From IMG/VR virus record IMGVR_UViG_3300005841_000034, positions 1 to 64,000 of that record: DNA of 64,000 bases. One strand, given 5' to 3'. Positions within the stretch are counted from its first letter, which is position 1; the number at the start of each line of letters is the position of its first letter. Position numbers and translations under genes: made by a program. Shown piece after piece: positions 33,801 to 41,346 of the stretch. Under the pieces are notes generated by a model that saw only the letters and a program-made list of their open reading frames with translations, searched no databases and had not been told where the DNA came from. Source of the DNA: a virus.

Positions 33801-34764
33801 GTGGCACTAAGTCAAATAGTAAAATACTTTCATTAATAAGTGGATTGGTGTTTGTTTCTACATAATTGTATTGTTTGTCATTATAGAACCGGAACAAATA
33901 AATATCATTGCTAGGTATATTTAATTCAGCTTTGTTAAGAACGGCAATCGTAAAGAAATCACTAAACCCATTCCCCACACTAACGGCTGCCGCAATTTCT
34001 ATTTTTTTTACATTAGGTTTACCCGTTTGTACGACTACGGCTATATCTGCGTTTTTTGTCGGGTCTGCATCATTGGTATTATCAAATGGATTTAATGGTA
34101 ATGGCAATTCACTGTGTTCCCCCCAAGTACTTTTATCATTATCATCAAACCATTCCCTTGCCTTGAATACAAACAGCTTTTTCCGCATGTTGTTGACGGT
34201 AACAGTAGGGTCGTCTTCATAGGATACTATCGGCGGGATGCTTGGGGGTTCTTTTGCCACATCTAAATAAGACCTTTCAATAGTTCCATACCCACCGGAC
34301 AATGCCCGGTCAATATTTATTTTACAGGGTTGGCCTTGACAATTAAGGAAGTAATAAATATCCCCTTGTGTATTGTCGCCATATATTATCCCAACATGAA
34401 TTATTGGGTGCAGCAAATCAAAATTCAAGATATCCCCGCTAGTTCCGGAGTTACTTTTAACTATTCTTTGAATGGTTCCCGTAGAGAGTTGATAAAAATA
34501 TATTCCATGATTTCCGTTGGAATTATAATTGTGATAAATAAGTCGGCCTTTAACTTGATCGTAGTAGTGCCCTATACAAACGTTGGTTCCGTCTGGTAAA
34601 TCAGTATTCGGTATAAGAGTAGTGCCGGGGAGGTTTTCTATCCTCATGTGCGGCGGCGTCCCTCTAAATCTTATGTTCCTAGCATTAGCATGATGAACCG
34701 AAGGAATTATTTCTTCCGGGTCGTCCAAATTCATTATGCCTGCTATTTGTTTTGCTTCTATCAT
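30886..34764 (-). CDS. Tail nozzle / tubular protein B-like, 1292 aa
   Basis: A very large beta-rich protein. The start (IMNLDDPEEIIPSVHHANARNIRFRG, then MRIENLPGTTLIPN) is typical of nozzle or muzzle proteins of Bacteroidota podoviruses. The end holds aromatic strands (WMASAEDTVFSWLNGQLYIHND). It should form the distal tube of the short tail through which DNA leaves. It lies between ring proteins and ejection proteins like T7 gp12, but is about 500 residues longer, so extra domains are inserted. A homing endonuclease gene precedes it (TAATG). Confidence 0.7.
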   Translation of the reverse strand: MIEAKQIAGIMNLDDPEEIIPSVHHANARNIRFRGTPPHMRIENLPGTTLIPNTDLPDGTNVCIGHYYDQVKGRLIYHNYNSNGNHGIYFYQLSTGTIQRIVKSNSGTSGDILNFDLLHPIIHVGIIYGDNTQGDIYYFLNCQGQPCKINIDRALSGGYGTIERSYLDVAKEPPSIPPIVSYEDDPTVTVNNMRKKLFVFKAREWFDDNDKSTWGEHSELPLPLNPFDNTNDADPTKNADIAVVVQTGKPNVKKIEIAAAVSVGNGFSDFFTIAVLNKAELNIPSNDIYLFRFYNDKQYNYVETNTNPLINESILLFDLVPQAAQAQEILNGNTLIYANITEGYPNLTQLTNGTNTTNVASDKIEVNRTNKFFLFIATQGGDTANGSGVVHMVVAGKISQADFFAAYFGATTVSYSAGVGESSANVISGLAASAVSNGFTVISSDNNNLFIIKAATVLDRYNSIQSSTLITDKSSYAVYDWWSNYDFGIEYADEKMRTNGIDTNVQMAVQSNKYEEVSFVLQLPKFTLNIYHRPPLWARSFRIVRTKNLSKSKITQWISDRTIKDASVSSSGVQYAYISIENLNTFVKNNPNSPLTYQFSANDRIRFIKLFNLSLVNPVYTDKDFEIQGQLLNPIINGVQQTGQFIKIILPATSGTFDFGTGFNNYFIELYSPAQPVANGLDAYFEFSERYDIISPGTGNQYHQGQTQNQTSNLVTPATFILTKGDYYFRERKVNTGVEIIYAISPGGGADGNAGRVTLGMTPTSISYNDPNIQTGTSPYNNLIGWSFSNSSRLVLKVVSGNYTFRIQGTLQITFPDDRSDDLYQFLLQRSDGAVIALSPVFDNSKANTYTFLVDTTFTLTTGQFVTPLGFSYPDFDHTRSMATTNLTITSQQFFSQGMIDPNFSDFYPSAVNSNGRQLIHDPNAATVTFPTLLRWGQSYLVDTNINQSNRFYSTDFDTLDRGKGAIKKLKVRDRILRGWQERYCFQMGIYAKFIQDSSGQNTLTTTDSIITSNNVQYYSGEYGVYNRPESIVHGKIQDYFVDPIRGYQLRLSNDGIIPISELYKGQYTIKNLLTPYSKDLLRANGSRSNVLGYYDYFEEEYVCYLQNSTETQANVFGFNEKRNAYSCFYDFTPDWMASAEDTVFSWLNGQLYIHNDEINRNTFYGTTYYSMIDLVFNDKEAIKKTYNNVAYQSNRVWDNNTNFDIVTSMINPQTGIQQYSTLLASDYEIMDNVRYASFLRDKASMQNTQLALVEGDFLTGNWIRVKFRYGISNFAWFFAPYVTWQPNPRNF

Positions 34765-35309
34765 TATAAATATTCCACTAGATATCCCTTAATAGATTTC
34801 CTAGTTCCATTTAAAACATTACCGATAGCACCACTACTTGTGTTAAAGTATTTTGCTGCTGATAATCCCGAATTAAAAGAAATCGTACTATGGTCTTTGA
34901 TTAACACTACAGGTTTCCTAGATTTATGTATTCTTTCTTTGAATAGCCCATTATTAATGGCATGTTCCATATTGTATGAATTATCACACCATTCCAAGTT
35001 TTCAACTCTATTATCGGTTTTAATACCATTGATATGGTTGACTTGGGGATTATTTTGTGTATTTTTAACCCACCCATTAGCTACAATCCTATGAACAACC
35101 AAAGTACGATCTACTCCATTTTTACACAACATAACTGTTAAATAACCCTTTCCGTTGGGAGCACTTTTAAGAATACGGCCTTTTCTCTTTATAGCGCCCT
35201 TCGTAGGATGATTTATTACCCTATCAATACTTCTAATATTACCCATATTAGAAACTTCATAATAGCCTTCGTAATCTTTTATTGTTTTCCATAATTCAAT
35301 CATAACCAT
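34764..35309 (-). CDS. HNH homing endonuclease with NUMOD4 and NUMOD1
   Basis: The N-terminal NUMOD4 region (ELWKTIKDYEGYYEVSNMGNIRS, 5-27) binds DNA. The HNH centre has His73 in VVHRIVANGW and NHINGIKTDNRVENLEW (91-107). A C-terminal NUMOD1-like repeat (SGLSAAKYFNTSSGAIGNVLNG) is the second DNA contact. Free-standing homing endonuclease inserted between a ring and the nozzle gene without disrupting either. It probably spreads to phages lacking it by cutting near this site. Confidence 0.9.
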   Translation of the reverse strand: MVMIELWKTIKDYEGYYEVSNMGNIRSIDRVINHPTKGAIKRKGRILKSAPNGKGYLTVMLCKNGVDRTLVVHRIVANGWVKNTQNNPQVNHINGIKTDNRVENLEWCDNSYNMEHAINNGLFKERIHKSRKPVVLIKDHSTISFNSGLSAAKYFNTSSGAIGNVLNGTRKSIKGYLVEYL

Positions 35310-35319
35310 ATAATTATTA

Positions 35320-36048
35320 CTATGAAAGTAGTTTAAACCCGTTTGATTCTCTAATTATTTGATTGAATGTTTGTAATGTGAATTTCTTCCCCGGCAATGT
35401 CCTGCGGGCTTCGACTGCTTCTGCATAAAATTCTTCTCTTGTCCCTAATTTCATCTTCCACTTTATGAAGGCAATCACGGCTTCTTTTAGGCTATCCCTT
35501 ATTTGATAATCTCCATCCATTTGGGGTGAGCTAATATATTCCAATATGATACTATCGTACCTGAAATCAGGTGATAATATAATGACATTATTGACATCAT
35601 CTACCCGGCATTCTCCGTATTGTATTAAGCCTCCACCCACGCCAAACAGCGGCATATACATTCCGTTGTAATAATAATTAAGGAAATAACTTGTATTTGC
35701 CAATAGCGGTAACCCATCACCAACATCCCCGTTTATTTGAGATAATCTATTAGGGTTTGTATCCTTGAAAGTAGTTAAGGCGTTATTAATTTTAAGTGTG
35801 CTTACTTCGCCATTATCATTCAATACACCAATTTTAGACCACGACCTACAATCACTTGGGAATGCGACGGTTTTGTTCCCGCTTACTGGCAAACGAACTG
35901 TCTTTGGTTCAAATGCCATAGCGTACCCTAGTTTATCCATAGCACGGAAAGCTAAAATCCAACATTTATCAAAGTCCCCCATGCTCTTATCATTTTCGTC
36001 TAAGAACATAGAAACAATTGATTTTAAATATATATATTTAGCTGCCAT
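35320..36048 (-). CDS. Ring / tail tubular A-like protein, 242 aa
   Basis: KYIYLKSIVSMFLDENDKSMGDFDKCWILAFRAMDKLG forms N-terminal helices, the middle is beta-rich, and a helical C-terminus has DSLKEAVIAFIKWKMKLG. This order resembles ring or adaptor proteins of Bacteroidota podoviruses and T7 gp11. One of three consecutive such genes, likely stacked rings between portal and nozzle. Confidence 0.6.
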   Translation of the reverse strand: MAAKYIYLKSIVSMFLDENDKSMGDFDKCWILAFRAMDKLGYAMAFEPKTVRLPVSGNKTVAFPSDCRSWSKIGVLNDNGEVSTLKINNALTTFKDTNPNRLSQINGDVGDGLPLLANTSYFLNYYYNGMYMPLFGVGGGLIQYGECRVDDVNNVIILSPDFRYDSIILEYISSPQMDGDYQIRDSLKEAVIAFIKWKMKLGTREEFYAEAVEARRTLPGKKFTLQTFNQIIRESNGFKLLS

Positions 36049-36050
36049 AT

Positions 36051-36704
36051 TTAACTTGTTTTATTCCCGGCTGGAAGATCGTCTTTTATAATGTCCTTTG
36101 GCAATTGATACCGTTGTGATAACTCCTTTATAACAGTGTCGAAAATAGACATAATAATATCATCCGGCATATTCATTGGGTCTGTTAAATTTGCACTCCT
36201 ATTAACTGGCATTTGCACATAACAGGTAGCGCCAGAAAGCGACTGACCATTATTAGCTGATACCCATAAAATGCTATTCTCCACCCTATAACTAATTCCG
36301 GCAGGCTTTGGCATATAGTTCCTATATGGTACTCGTTTATTCCTAATAGGGAAAGCGGATTCACTTCTACCCATTGTAGCGGATGCAAAATAAACATCTG
36401 CTATACTATATCCTAATGGCAATGACAATGGCGGTTGGGGCAAAGTGGCATACCATTCGTTTGTTATATCGTTTTGGGACAGAATGCCTAAATTATAAGT
36501 CACTTCGAATGCTTCAGGAACGGCTAAAACACCTTCAATTTTAGCATTTTCATACGCTTTGCCCACTATTGCAAAGGCTATGGCTTGATCGATATAAAGA
36601 TTTATTTCATTAGAGGTGGGGGCAAAAGAATCATTAGGAAACCCATCTGACATGTGTTTCGCTATTCTTTCTATTAACTGCTTTCTATTATATGGTACTG
36701 CCAT
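36051..36704 (-). CDS. Head-tail connector/ring protein, 217 aa
   Basis: An N-terminal helical bundle (NRKQLIERIAKHMSDGFPNDSFAPTSNEINLYIDQAIAFAI), a beta region, and a C-terminal MPDDIIMSIFDTVIKELSQRY helix. These features fit a connector or ring protein of a short tail. It lies 2 bases from its neighbours in the structural operon. Confidence 0.55.
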   Translation of the reverse strand: MAVPYNRKQLIERIAKHMSDGFPNDSFAPTSNEINLYIDQAIAFAIVGKAYENAKIEGVLAVPEAFEVTYNLGILSQNDITNEWYATLPQPPLSLPLGYSIADVYFASATMGRSESAFPIRNKRVPYRNYMPKPAGISYRVENSILWVSANNGQSLSGATCYVQMPVNRSANLTDPMNMPDDIIMSIFDTVIKELSQRYQLPKDIIKDDLPAGNKTS

Positions 36705-36706
36705 AA

Positions 36707-37402
36707 TTAATCTCCGGTTACAATATTACTTTGTCCAAATTGATCGAAATCTTGATCTTTATATGAGACACCTAATGATTTAAGTGTTCTCTTTGTTATT
36801 TCTATTATAGTGTTTTGATTCCACTTTGGCTGTATACTATTAGCAGGGTCATACACTTGCCTACCATTTCCATCGAATGTATAAGCCCAAACAACATCGG
36901 TACAAGAAGCTACGTAATCCAAATTTGCAGTTGTTGCCGTATTAGGAAGAAATTCATATTGCCCACAAATCCCATCCGTGGCGCTCATATATTCAGTATA
37001 GTAATAACAATTATCAGAAATGCTAGGTGGATCTATTACGGAATCCTCTATCGCCCAACGTTCGTCTTTATTGAAATAAGTAACCTTTGCCCCATTTATG
37101 CGTAAAGCCACTTGATAGATGAAATCCGACGGCCAATCTGAAAATCCAGATGTGATTGTTAAGGTTATAGGAATAGTAAAAGGGGCCAACTTTGTCAAAA
37201 CCGTTTGATCTTGAATTAGGCCGATATTGGCTCCGGTTTTACCATTTGAACGTAGCTGCCATTTACCCAATAGATCCTCATGCATAGAGTACTGTTCGGC
37301 ATTCCATGAATAAAAAAAGTCAGTAGAAGAAATTAACCCTGTTTGGTTCTTTCTCACCAACCATCTTTGAAACCTATAAATTTGGTCAACGTTCCAACCC
37401 AT
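36707..37402 (-). CDS. Ring/adaptor protein, 231 aa
   Basis: Started at ATG 37402 (MGWNVDQIYRFQRWLVRKNQTG). An ATG at 37429 falls inside a terminator hairpin and is rejected. The start resembles the N-terminus NVDQVYRFxxFIxNKNQSG of a frequent ring or adaptor protein in Bacteroidota podoviruses. The middle is beta-rich. Probably the first ring bound to the portal. Confidence 0.65.
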   Translation of the reverse strand: MGWNVDQIYRFQRWLVRKNQTGLISSTDFFYSWNAEQYSMHEDLLGKWQLRSNGKTGANIGLIQDQTVLTKLAPFTIPITLTITSGFSDWPSDFIYQVALRINGAKVTYFNKDERWAIEDSVIDPPSISDNCYYYTEYMSATDGICGQYEFLPNTATTANLDYVASCTDVVWAYTFDGNGRQVYDPANSIQPKWNQNTIIEITKRTLKSLGVSYKDQDFDQFGQSNIVTGD

Positions 37403-37413
37403 TTTATTTATTG

Positions 37414-37444
37414 AAAAAAGTCCCCACACTGAAGCAGGGACTTT
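37414..37444 (-). terminator. Intrinsic terminator after capsid block
   Basis: Reading the minus strand, AAAGTCCC (37444-37437) pairs with GGGACTTT (37424-37417) and is followed by a run of T (37419-37414). It separates capsid-related genes from tail genes and probably lowers tail gene expression relative to the capsid. Confidence 0.8.
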
Positions 37445-37471
37445 AGTTTTTAAAAGTTGTTTGAAAGAACT

Positions 37472-38422
37472 TTAATCAAACAATGCCGTCAATTGTAGTT
37501 TAAATTCTTCACCTTCCGCTGTTTGGCTGAATTCAAATACTTTTTCGGCAATTGCCTCATTTGATTTTAACCCGGAAATATCACAAATAACACTATTACT
37601 ATCTTTCCAAGTAGCCTTATTGGGATTGAATTTATTAGAAATCAACCCTTTTCCAACCGCCTTATCGATGTAATACTTTATTTCGATATTCTTGTTGCCA
37701 TATGATTTTATAAATTCTTCCGAATTTTTTATGGCCCATTGTCGATACGCTGTCCTTATTTCCTTATCAGTTAAGTCATTCCCGGATTCGTAATCTGTTG
37801 TTGGGATACCCAAATAATGGGAATGGATACGCATCTTAGTATCGCTAGCTTCTTTGGCATATTGTAATGCTTCTTCGATTTGATCCAATTTGCTGGATTC
37901 CGCAAGCGCTTGTTTGCTTTTATCCAGTGGTTTAAATATACTGTTGGCCGTACGCGTTCTAAACTCCGATTCGCCATTCCAACTACATATAATCAAATAA
38001 CGCAATAACTGTTTTTCATCTCCATTCACTCCGAATCTACCTTCCAGAAAAGCACGAACACGTGTTTGCTTTATAAACTGATCGATAACATCTTTTTCTT
38101 TGGGCTGCTGTGATACGAAAATAGAATCACAGCCATCATAATACCGGATATTCACCCGGCTTCCGTTCCATACGATTTGGGAAGTAAGAACTATGTTTTG
38201 ATAGGGCTTAAATTTTTGATGCGGGACAGGGCGCTTTTCCCTAACATCAATAATGGGTAATTCCCGTTCCAGATTTGGTTCGGCCAACTCAAACATATAC
38301 TTTTTGTCGGCATCGAATTCTGTGGTAAGGAAAATGTGTTCTTTTGACCCCTTTTCAACTTCGTGCCCCTCGATCTTTACGATCTCTTTTTTTCTTGGGG
38401 CTACTACTGTAGCGTCTGCCAT
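37472..38422 (-). CDS. Capsid-associated hypothetical protein, 316 aa
   Basis: Lies between major capsid and ring genes. A short disordered start (MADATVVAPRKKEIVKIEG), a beta-rich region around 60-140 and helical remainder are visible. No enzyme motif. Likely a minor head or head-completion protein. Flanked by hairpins on both sides, which suggests a separately adjusted message level. Confidence 0.55.
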   Translation of the reverse strand: MADATVVAPRKKEIVKIEGHEVEKGSKEHIFLTTEFDADKKYMFELAEPNLERELPIIDVREKRPVPHQKFKPYQNIVLTSQIVWNGSRVNIRYYDGCDSIFVSQQPKEKDVIDQFIKQTRVRAFLEGRFGVNGDEKQLLRYLIICSWNGESEFRTRTANSIFKPLDKSKQALAESSKLDQIEEALQYAKEASDTKMRIHSHYLGIPTTDYESGNDLTDKEIRTAYRQWAIKNSEEFIKSYGNKNIEIKYYIDKAVGKGLISNKFNPNKATWKDSNSVICDISGLKSNEAIAEKVFEFSQTAEGEEFKLQLTALFD

Positions 38423-38443
38423 TTTTTGTTTATTTTAAAATTA

Positions 38444-38467
38444 GGAGGCACCAATATTGATGCCCCC
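38444..38467 (-). terminator. Hairpin after major capsid gene
   Basis: GGGGGCATC pairs with GGTGCCTCC (with G-T pairs) across about 6 bases, followed on the minus strand by TAATTTT. It lies directly after the capsid stop; a weak terminator or message stabiliser. Confidence 0.5.
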
Positions 38468-38492
38468 TTTTATCTTACTACCCTATCAAAAC

Positions 38493-39902
38493 TTAGCTCA
38501 CAAGCCCCCTTAAAAGGGCGAATTGTTCTGCTGCTATTGTACGAGATCCGGGATAACAAATCTGTTCGTATTTGTTAGATGCCTCCGTAGTCTTTGTAGG
38601 CTGCGTATAACCCAAAGACCAGCTATAGATGCGTTGGCCCGCTGTTATATCCGGGTTCTGCTGATATACCCATTGCATGTAGGGGCGTGTGGCATCGCCG
38701 TCTTTGGCATCTACTACAGTACCTTGAGGCACACCTACGCCAAAGTTTGCGCGGTAATCGCCCACAGTAGGCACATAACCAAATACGGCTTGGGCGGTGA
38801 ATCCCTTGTAACGATGAAAGTGGAAATCAAAAGTATCAGTAGAGAAACTTTTGAAGCCATATGATACGGAGGCTTCTGCACTCATACCCACACTGCCATA
38901 GCTGATAGCGCCATTACGGTAGATACCAAACAACAGGTTATTAATATCCTGACGCTGTTTTAAGTCCTGAATGAAATGATATTCACGAGGGCCGCCGTTG
39001 GCATCCAATACATTGGTGAAATTCTGGAAATCACCTATAGCGAACATGGTTGATACATAATCCACCTCCGAACCACGAGCGCCTATATCTGTAAGAATAC
39101 CAACTGTACCGGTAGTTCCAGAAATGTTGGCGTAAGGTACGCCTTCAAATACCGCATCTTCCACGTTCATCATCATGTTGATGTTCATGGTTTGAACGGC
39201 CAAGGCCGGTTCGTAGAATTTGCCGCCGCCGAAATCAATCTGCGTTTTATTCATGGCAGCCAGATCCGAAGATTTGGTGGATGCCCGCAGGACAGTACAA
39301 GTATTGTCGTAGCGGAACATTTTTTGCTGCATTGTGCCTTGCGAATCAGAGCTTTCTCCGGCCAATTGGTTACCAAAGGTTTCCAATCCTTCACCGGCCA
39401 GAATGGACGTTCCTGTTCCAGAACGAACCGTGTAGGCTCCTAAAGGAGTGAGTTCTATTACAAAAGCGCCGGTTGTTCGAGTAATATTTGTAACCTTGTA
39501 TTTTAAGCCGTTAGAACGTACTTTGACGGTTTGATTCAGCAGGAATGGCGATTGTGTGCCCGCTGCGCCATCATTATACGATTGTGGGCTTTTAAGTGTT
39601 ACGCTTATGGCTGCGCCAGAAGCGCCGCTGGCTACAGTATTCAAAACAATACCAGAACCGAACGGACGACCTTTTTCAAAGTGAGAAAAGGTATTGGTGG
39701 TTGTGTTGGTTTCTTCTACTGTAGAGCGGCCTAAAATGTCACTCACTAACATATACGAGCTATTGCCGTATTTGGCGATAATGCCGGGGATATAATCGGG
39801 AATGACGAAGTTGAGTTCATTAAAAATGCCGGTCGTTATCCCTGAAGGATACGCGGCGGGGCCCGGTTGTCCGGTTGCACCCCTAACTATTGCTGATGGC
39901 AT
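38493..39902 (-). CDS. Major capsid protein
   Basis: A 469-residue protein directly after the scaffold gene, with no catalytic motifs and a mixed alpha/beta content fitting the HK97 fold. A glycine- and alanine-rich N-terminus, a helix around FSHFEKGRPFG, an insertion rich in strands, and the ending SRTIAAEQFALLRGLVS are visible. Codons are more regular and G+C-richer than neighbours, as expected for a highly expressed gene. It assembles the head shell. Confidence 0.75.
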   Translation of the reverse strand: MPSAIVRGATGQPGPAAYPSGITTGIFNELNFVIPDYIPGIIAKYGNSSYMLVSDILGRSTVEETNTTTNTFSHFEKGRPFGSGIVLNTVASGASGAAISVTLKSPQSYNDGAAGTQSPFLLNQTVKVRSNGLKYKVTNITRTTGAFVIELTPLGAYTVRSGTGTSILAGEGLETFGNQLAGESSDSQGTMQQKMFRYDNTCTVLRASTKSSDLAAMNKTQIDFGGGKFYEPALAVQTMNINMMMNVEDAVFEGVPYANISGTTGTVGILTDIGARGSEVDYVSTMFAIGDFQNFTNVLDANGGPREYHFIQDLKQRQDINNLLFGIYRNGAISYGSVGMSAEASVSYGFKSFSTDTFDFHFHRYKGFTAQAVFGYVPTVGDYRANFGVGVPQGTVVDAKDGDATRPYMQWVYQQNPDITAGQRIYSWSLGYTQPTKTTEASNKYEQICYPGSRTIAAEQFALLRGLVS

Positions 39903-39930
39903 GAGTGTTTGAGTTTAAAATTGAAGAACA

Positions 39931-41094
39931 TTATGGGTTTCTTCGTATTCCAGCCGCTGCCATTGCCTTATCCAATTCGGTAGGCTCACCAGATTGAACA
40001 TTCATTTGTCGAACCACGCCACCGGAGTTATCCGGTAACATAGCTTTAATGGTGGCATTTTTACCTTGCTTTATGGCCTCAAGAAGCATTTTATCCTTGT
40101 TTTTGGCAAAATAAATTGCCTCTAAAAAGCCTTTATGATCCGGGGTTCCATCCGGATTTTTGAAGCTGTTAAAAAAGGATTGCTCATCGGTTACCATTGC
40201 TTGCGCCTTCCCAAAACTTTCTGCATCTGGCTCATACTGAAACTCGAAGTTGATTTTATTGGGTTCATCAATAAAAGGGAGTTTAGTTTCCAGTGTTTTA
40301 GGTGTGAAGGACTTGTATATTGCGGCTATTTCGGCATCCCGTTTTGCTTGCTCTGCTTGGAATTGGGTTTGTTGCTCCAACGATTTCTTGTATTGGACAT
40401 ACCCTTCATCTTCAGAAGCTATTTCGGGGAATACGAGTTTACTTTTTGCTGCGGAGAGTTCCGGTTTTGCCAACTTGGCCTCAATTAAGAGTTCCATTTT
40501 TTTATCGTTGGCTAATTCCTCCCATGCAGAAAGGCGCTGGTTGTAATCAGTTTCATCTTCTTCGGCGCTTTGTATGGGCTTGGGAGGAACGGAAAAGGTC
40601 TTTTTAAATTTATAGTCAATTTCTGCCGGGCTAAGGTCTTTATACTTTAGCTGCATCCCTAATTTCACGATATCGGCGGCAGATTCGGGAGTTACATCGG
40701 CATTGAGGTATTGATCAATTTGATGTTCCCTTTGAAGATATTCCCGAACCTCATTAGTTTTACCTTTCTGCCATGCTTCAAACAGCTTCTTACTTTGCTC
40801 ATTCTCAAATTCGTATTCGATGACGGGAGGGGCGGCTTTTAAAGCCCGTAGTTCCTCTATTTCTTTTATGGCATCTTCGTGGCTTTGGTAGCCGAACTTC
40901 TCCTTAATGGGGGTAAAATAGTCTATGGCCTGCGCTTGCTGTGCGGCAGCGGCGGCCGTTTCTTCGGCGGTAGGGGCGGCTGCTTGTTGAGTTTCTGGCA
41001 TTTTGCCACCAAGGGCTATTGCCATCTGTTGCGCGAGTTCGGCAGCCGCATCGGGTTGCTGAACTTCTTGGGTTTCTACGACATTGTCGGCCAT
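39931..41094 (-). CDS. Scaffolding-like protein
   Basis: A 387-residue acidic, highly helical protein with alanine- and glutamine-rich low-complexity start (LAQQMAIALGG, AAAPTAEETAAAAAQQAQ), no hydrophobic core segments and a C-terminus ending ELDKAMAAAGIRRNP. Immediately upstream of the major capsid gene, the usual scaffold position. It should guide head assembly and leave before or during packaging. Confidence 0.7.
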   Translation of the reverse strand: MADNVVETQEVQQPDAAAELAQQMAIALGGKMPETQQAAAPTAEETAAAAAQQAQAIDYFTPIKEKFGYQSHEDAIKEIEELRALKAAPPVIEYEFENEQSKKLFEAWQKGKTNEVREYLQREHQIDQYLNADVTPESAADIVKLGMQLKYKDLSPAEIDYKFKKTFSVPPKPIQSAEEDETDYNQRLSAWEELANDKKMELLIEAKLAKPELSAAKSKLVFPEIASEDEGYVQYKKSLEQQTQFQAEQAKRDAEIAAIYKSFTPKTLETKLPFIDEPNKINFEFQYEPDAESFGKAQAMVTDEQSFFNSFKNPDGTPDHKGFLEAIYFAKNKDKMLLEAIKQGKNATIKAMLPDNSGGVVRQMNVQSGEPTELDKAMAAAGIRRNP

Positions 41095-41151
41095 GTTATT
41101 GGGAATGTTTTTTAATTATACTCCCAAATTTATAAATTATATGTGGGGGAT

Positions 41152-41183
41152 TTTGGAGATGTGACCCGGTCGTACTACTTTTA
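41152..41183 (+). promoter_or_regulatory. Plus-strand promoter for RHH gene
   Basis: TTTG at 41152-41155 and TACTTTTA at 41176-41183 are 20 bases apart, one mismatch from consensus. The ATG at 41188 is only 4 bases after the -7 box, so the transcript may be leaderless. Confidence 0.55.
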
Positions 41184-41187
41184 AGGC

Positions 41188-41346
41188 ATGAAAAAACCCA
41201 AAATAGTCAAATTCAGCATTTCTATGAGGCAAGAAACCCAACAGTTGCTTGACCAAATGGCCTTCCAAGAAGGACGCACCAGAAGTAACATAATTGAATA
41301 TTTGTGTAAAAAGGCCATAAAAACAGCGCCTAAGCCATCATCTTAA
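41188..41346 (+). CDS. Ribbon-helix-helix protein antisense to terminase end
   Basis: A 52-residue protein: strand KIVKFSISM, helix RQETQQLLDQMAFQEG and helix TRSNIIEYLCKKAIK, the CopG/Arc layout. It runs opposite to the structural operon, has its own promoter and overlaps the 3' end of the terminase gene by 17 bases. It may be a repressor acting within the late region, for example on the scaffold-capsid or terminase genes. Target unknown. Confidence 0.75.
   Translation: MKKPKIVKFSISMRQETQQLLDQMAFQEGRTRSNIIEYLCKKAIKTAPKPSS

Noticed and set aside
37403-37429. Longer start for the ring protein ending at 36707
   Set aside because: The ATG at 37429 lies inside a terminator stem; the conserved N-terminus begins at 37402.
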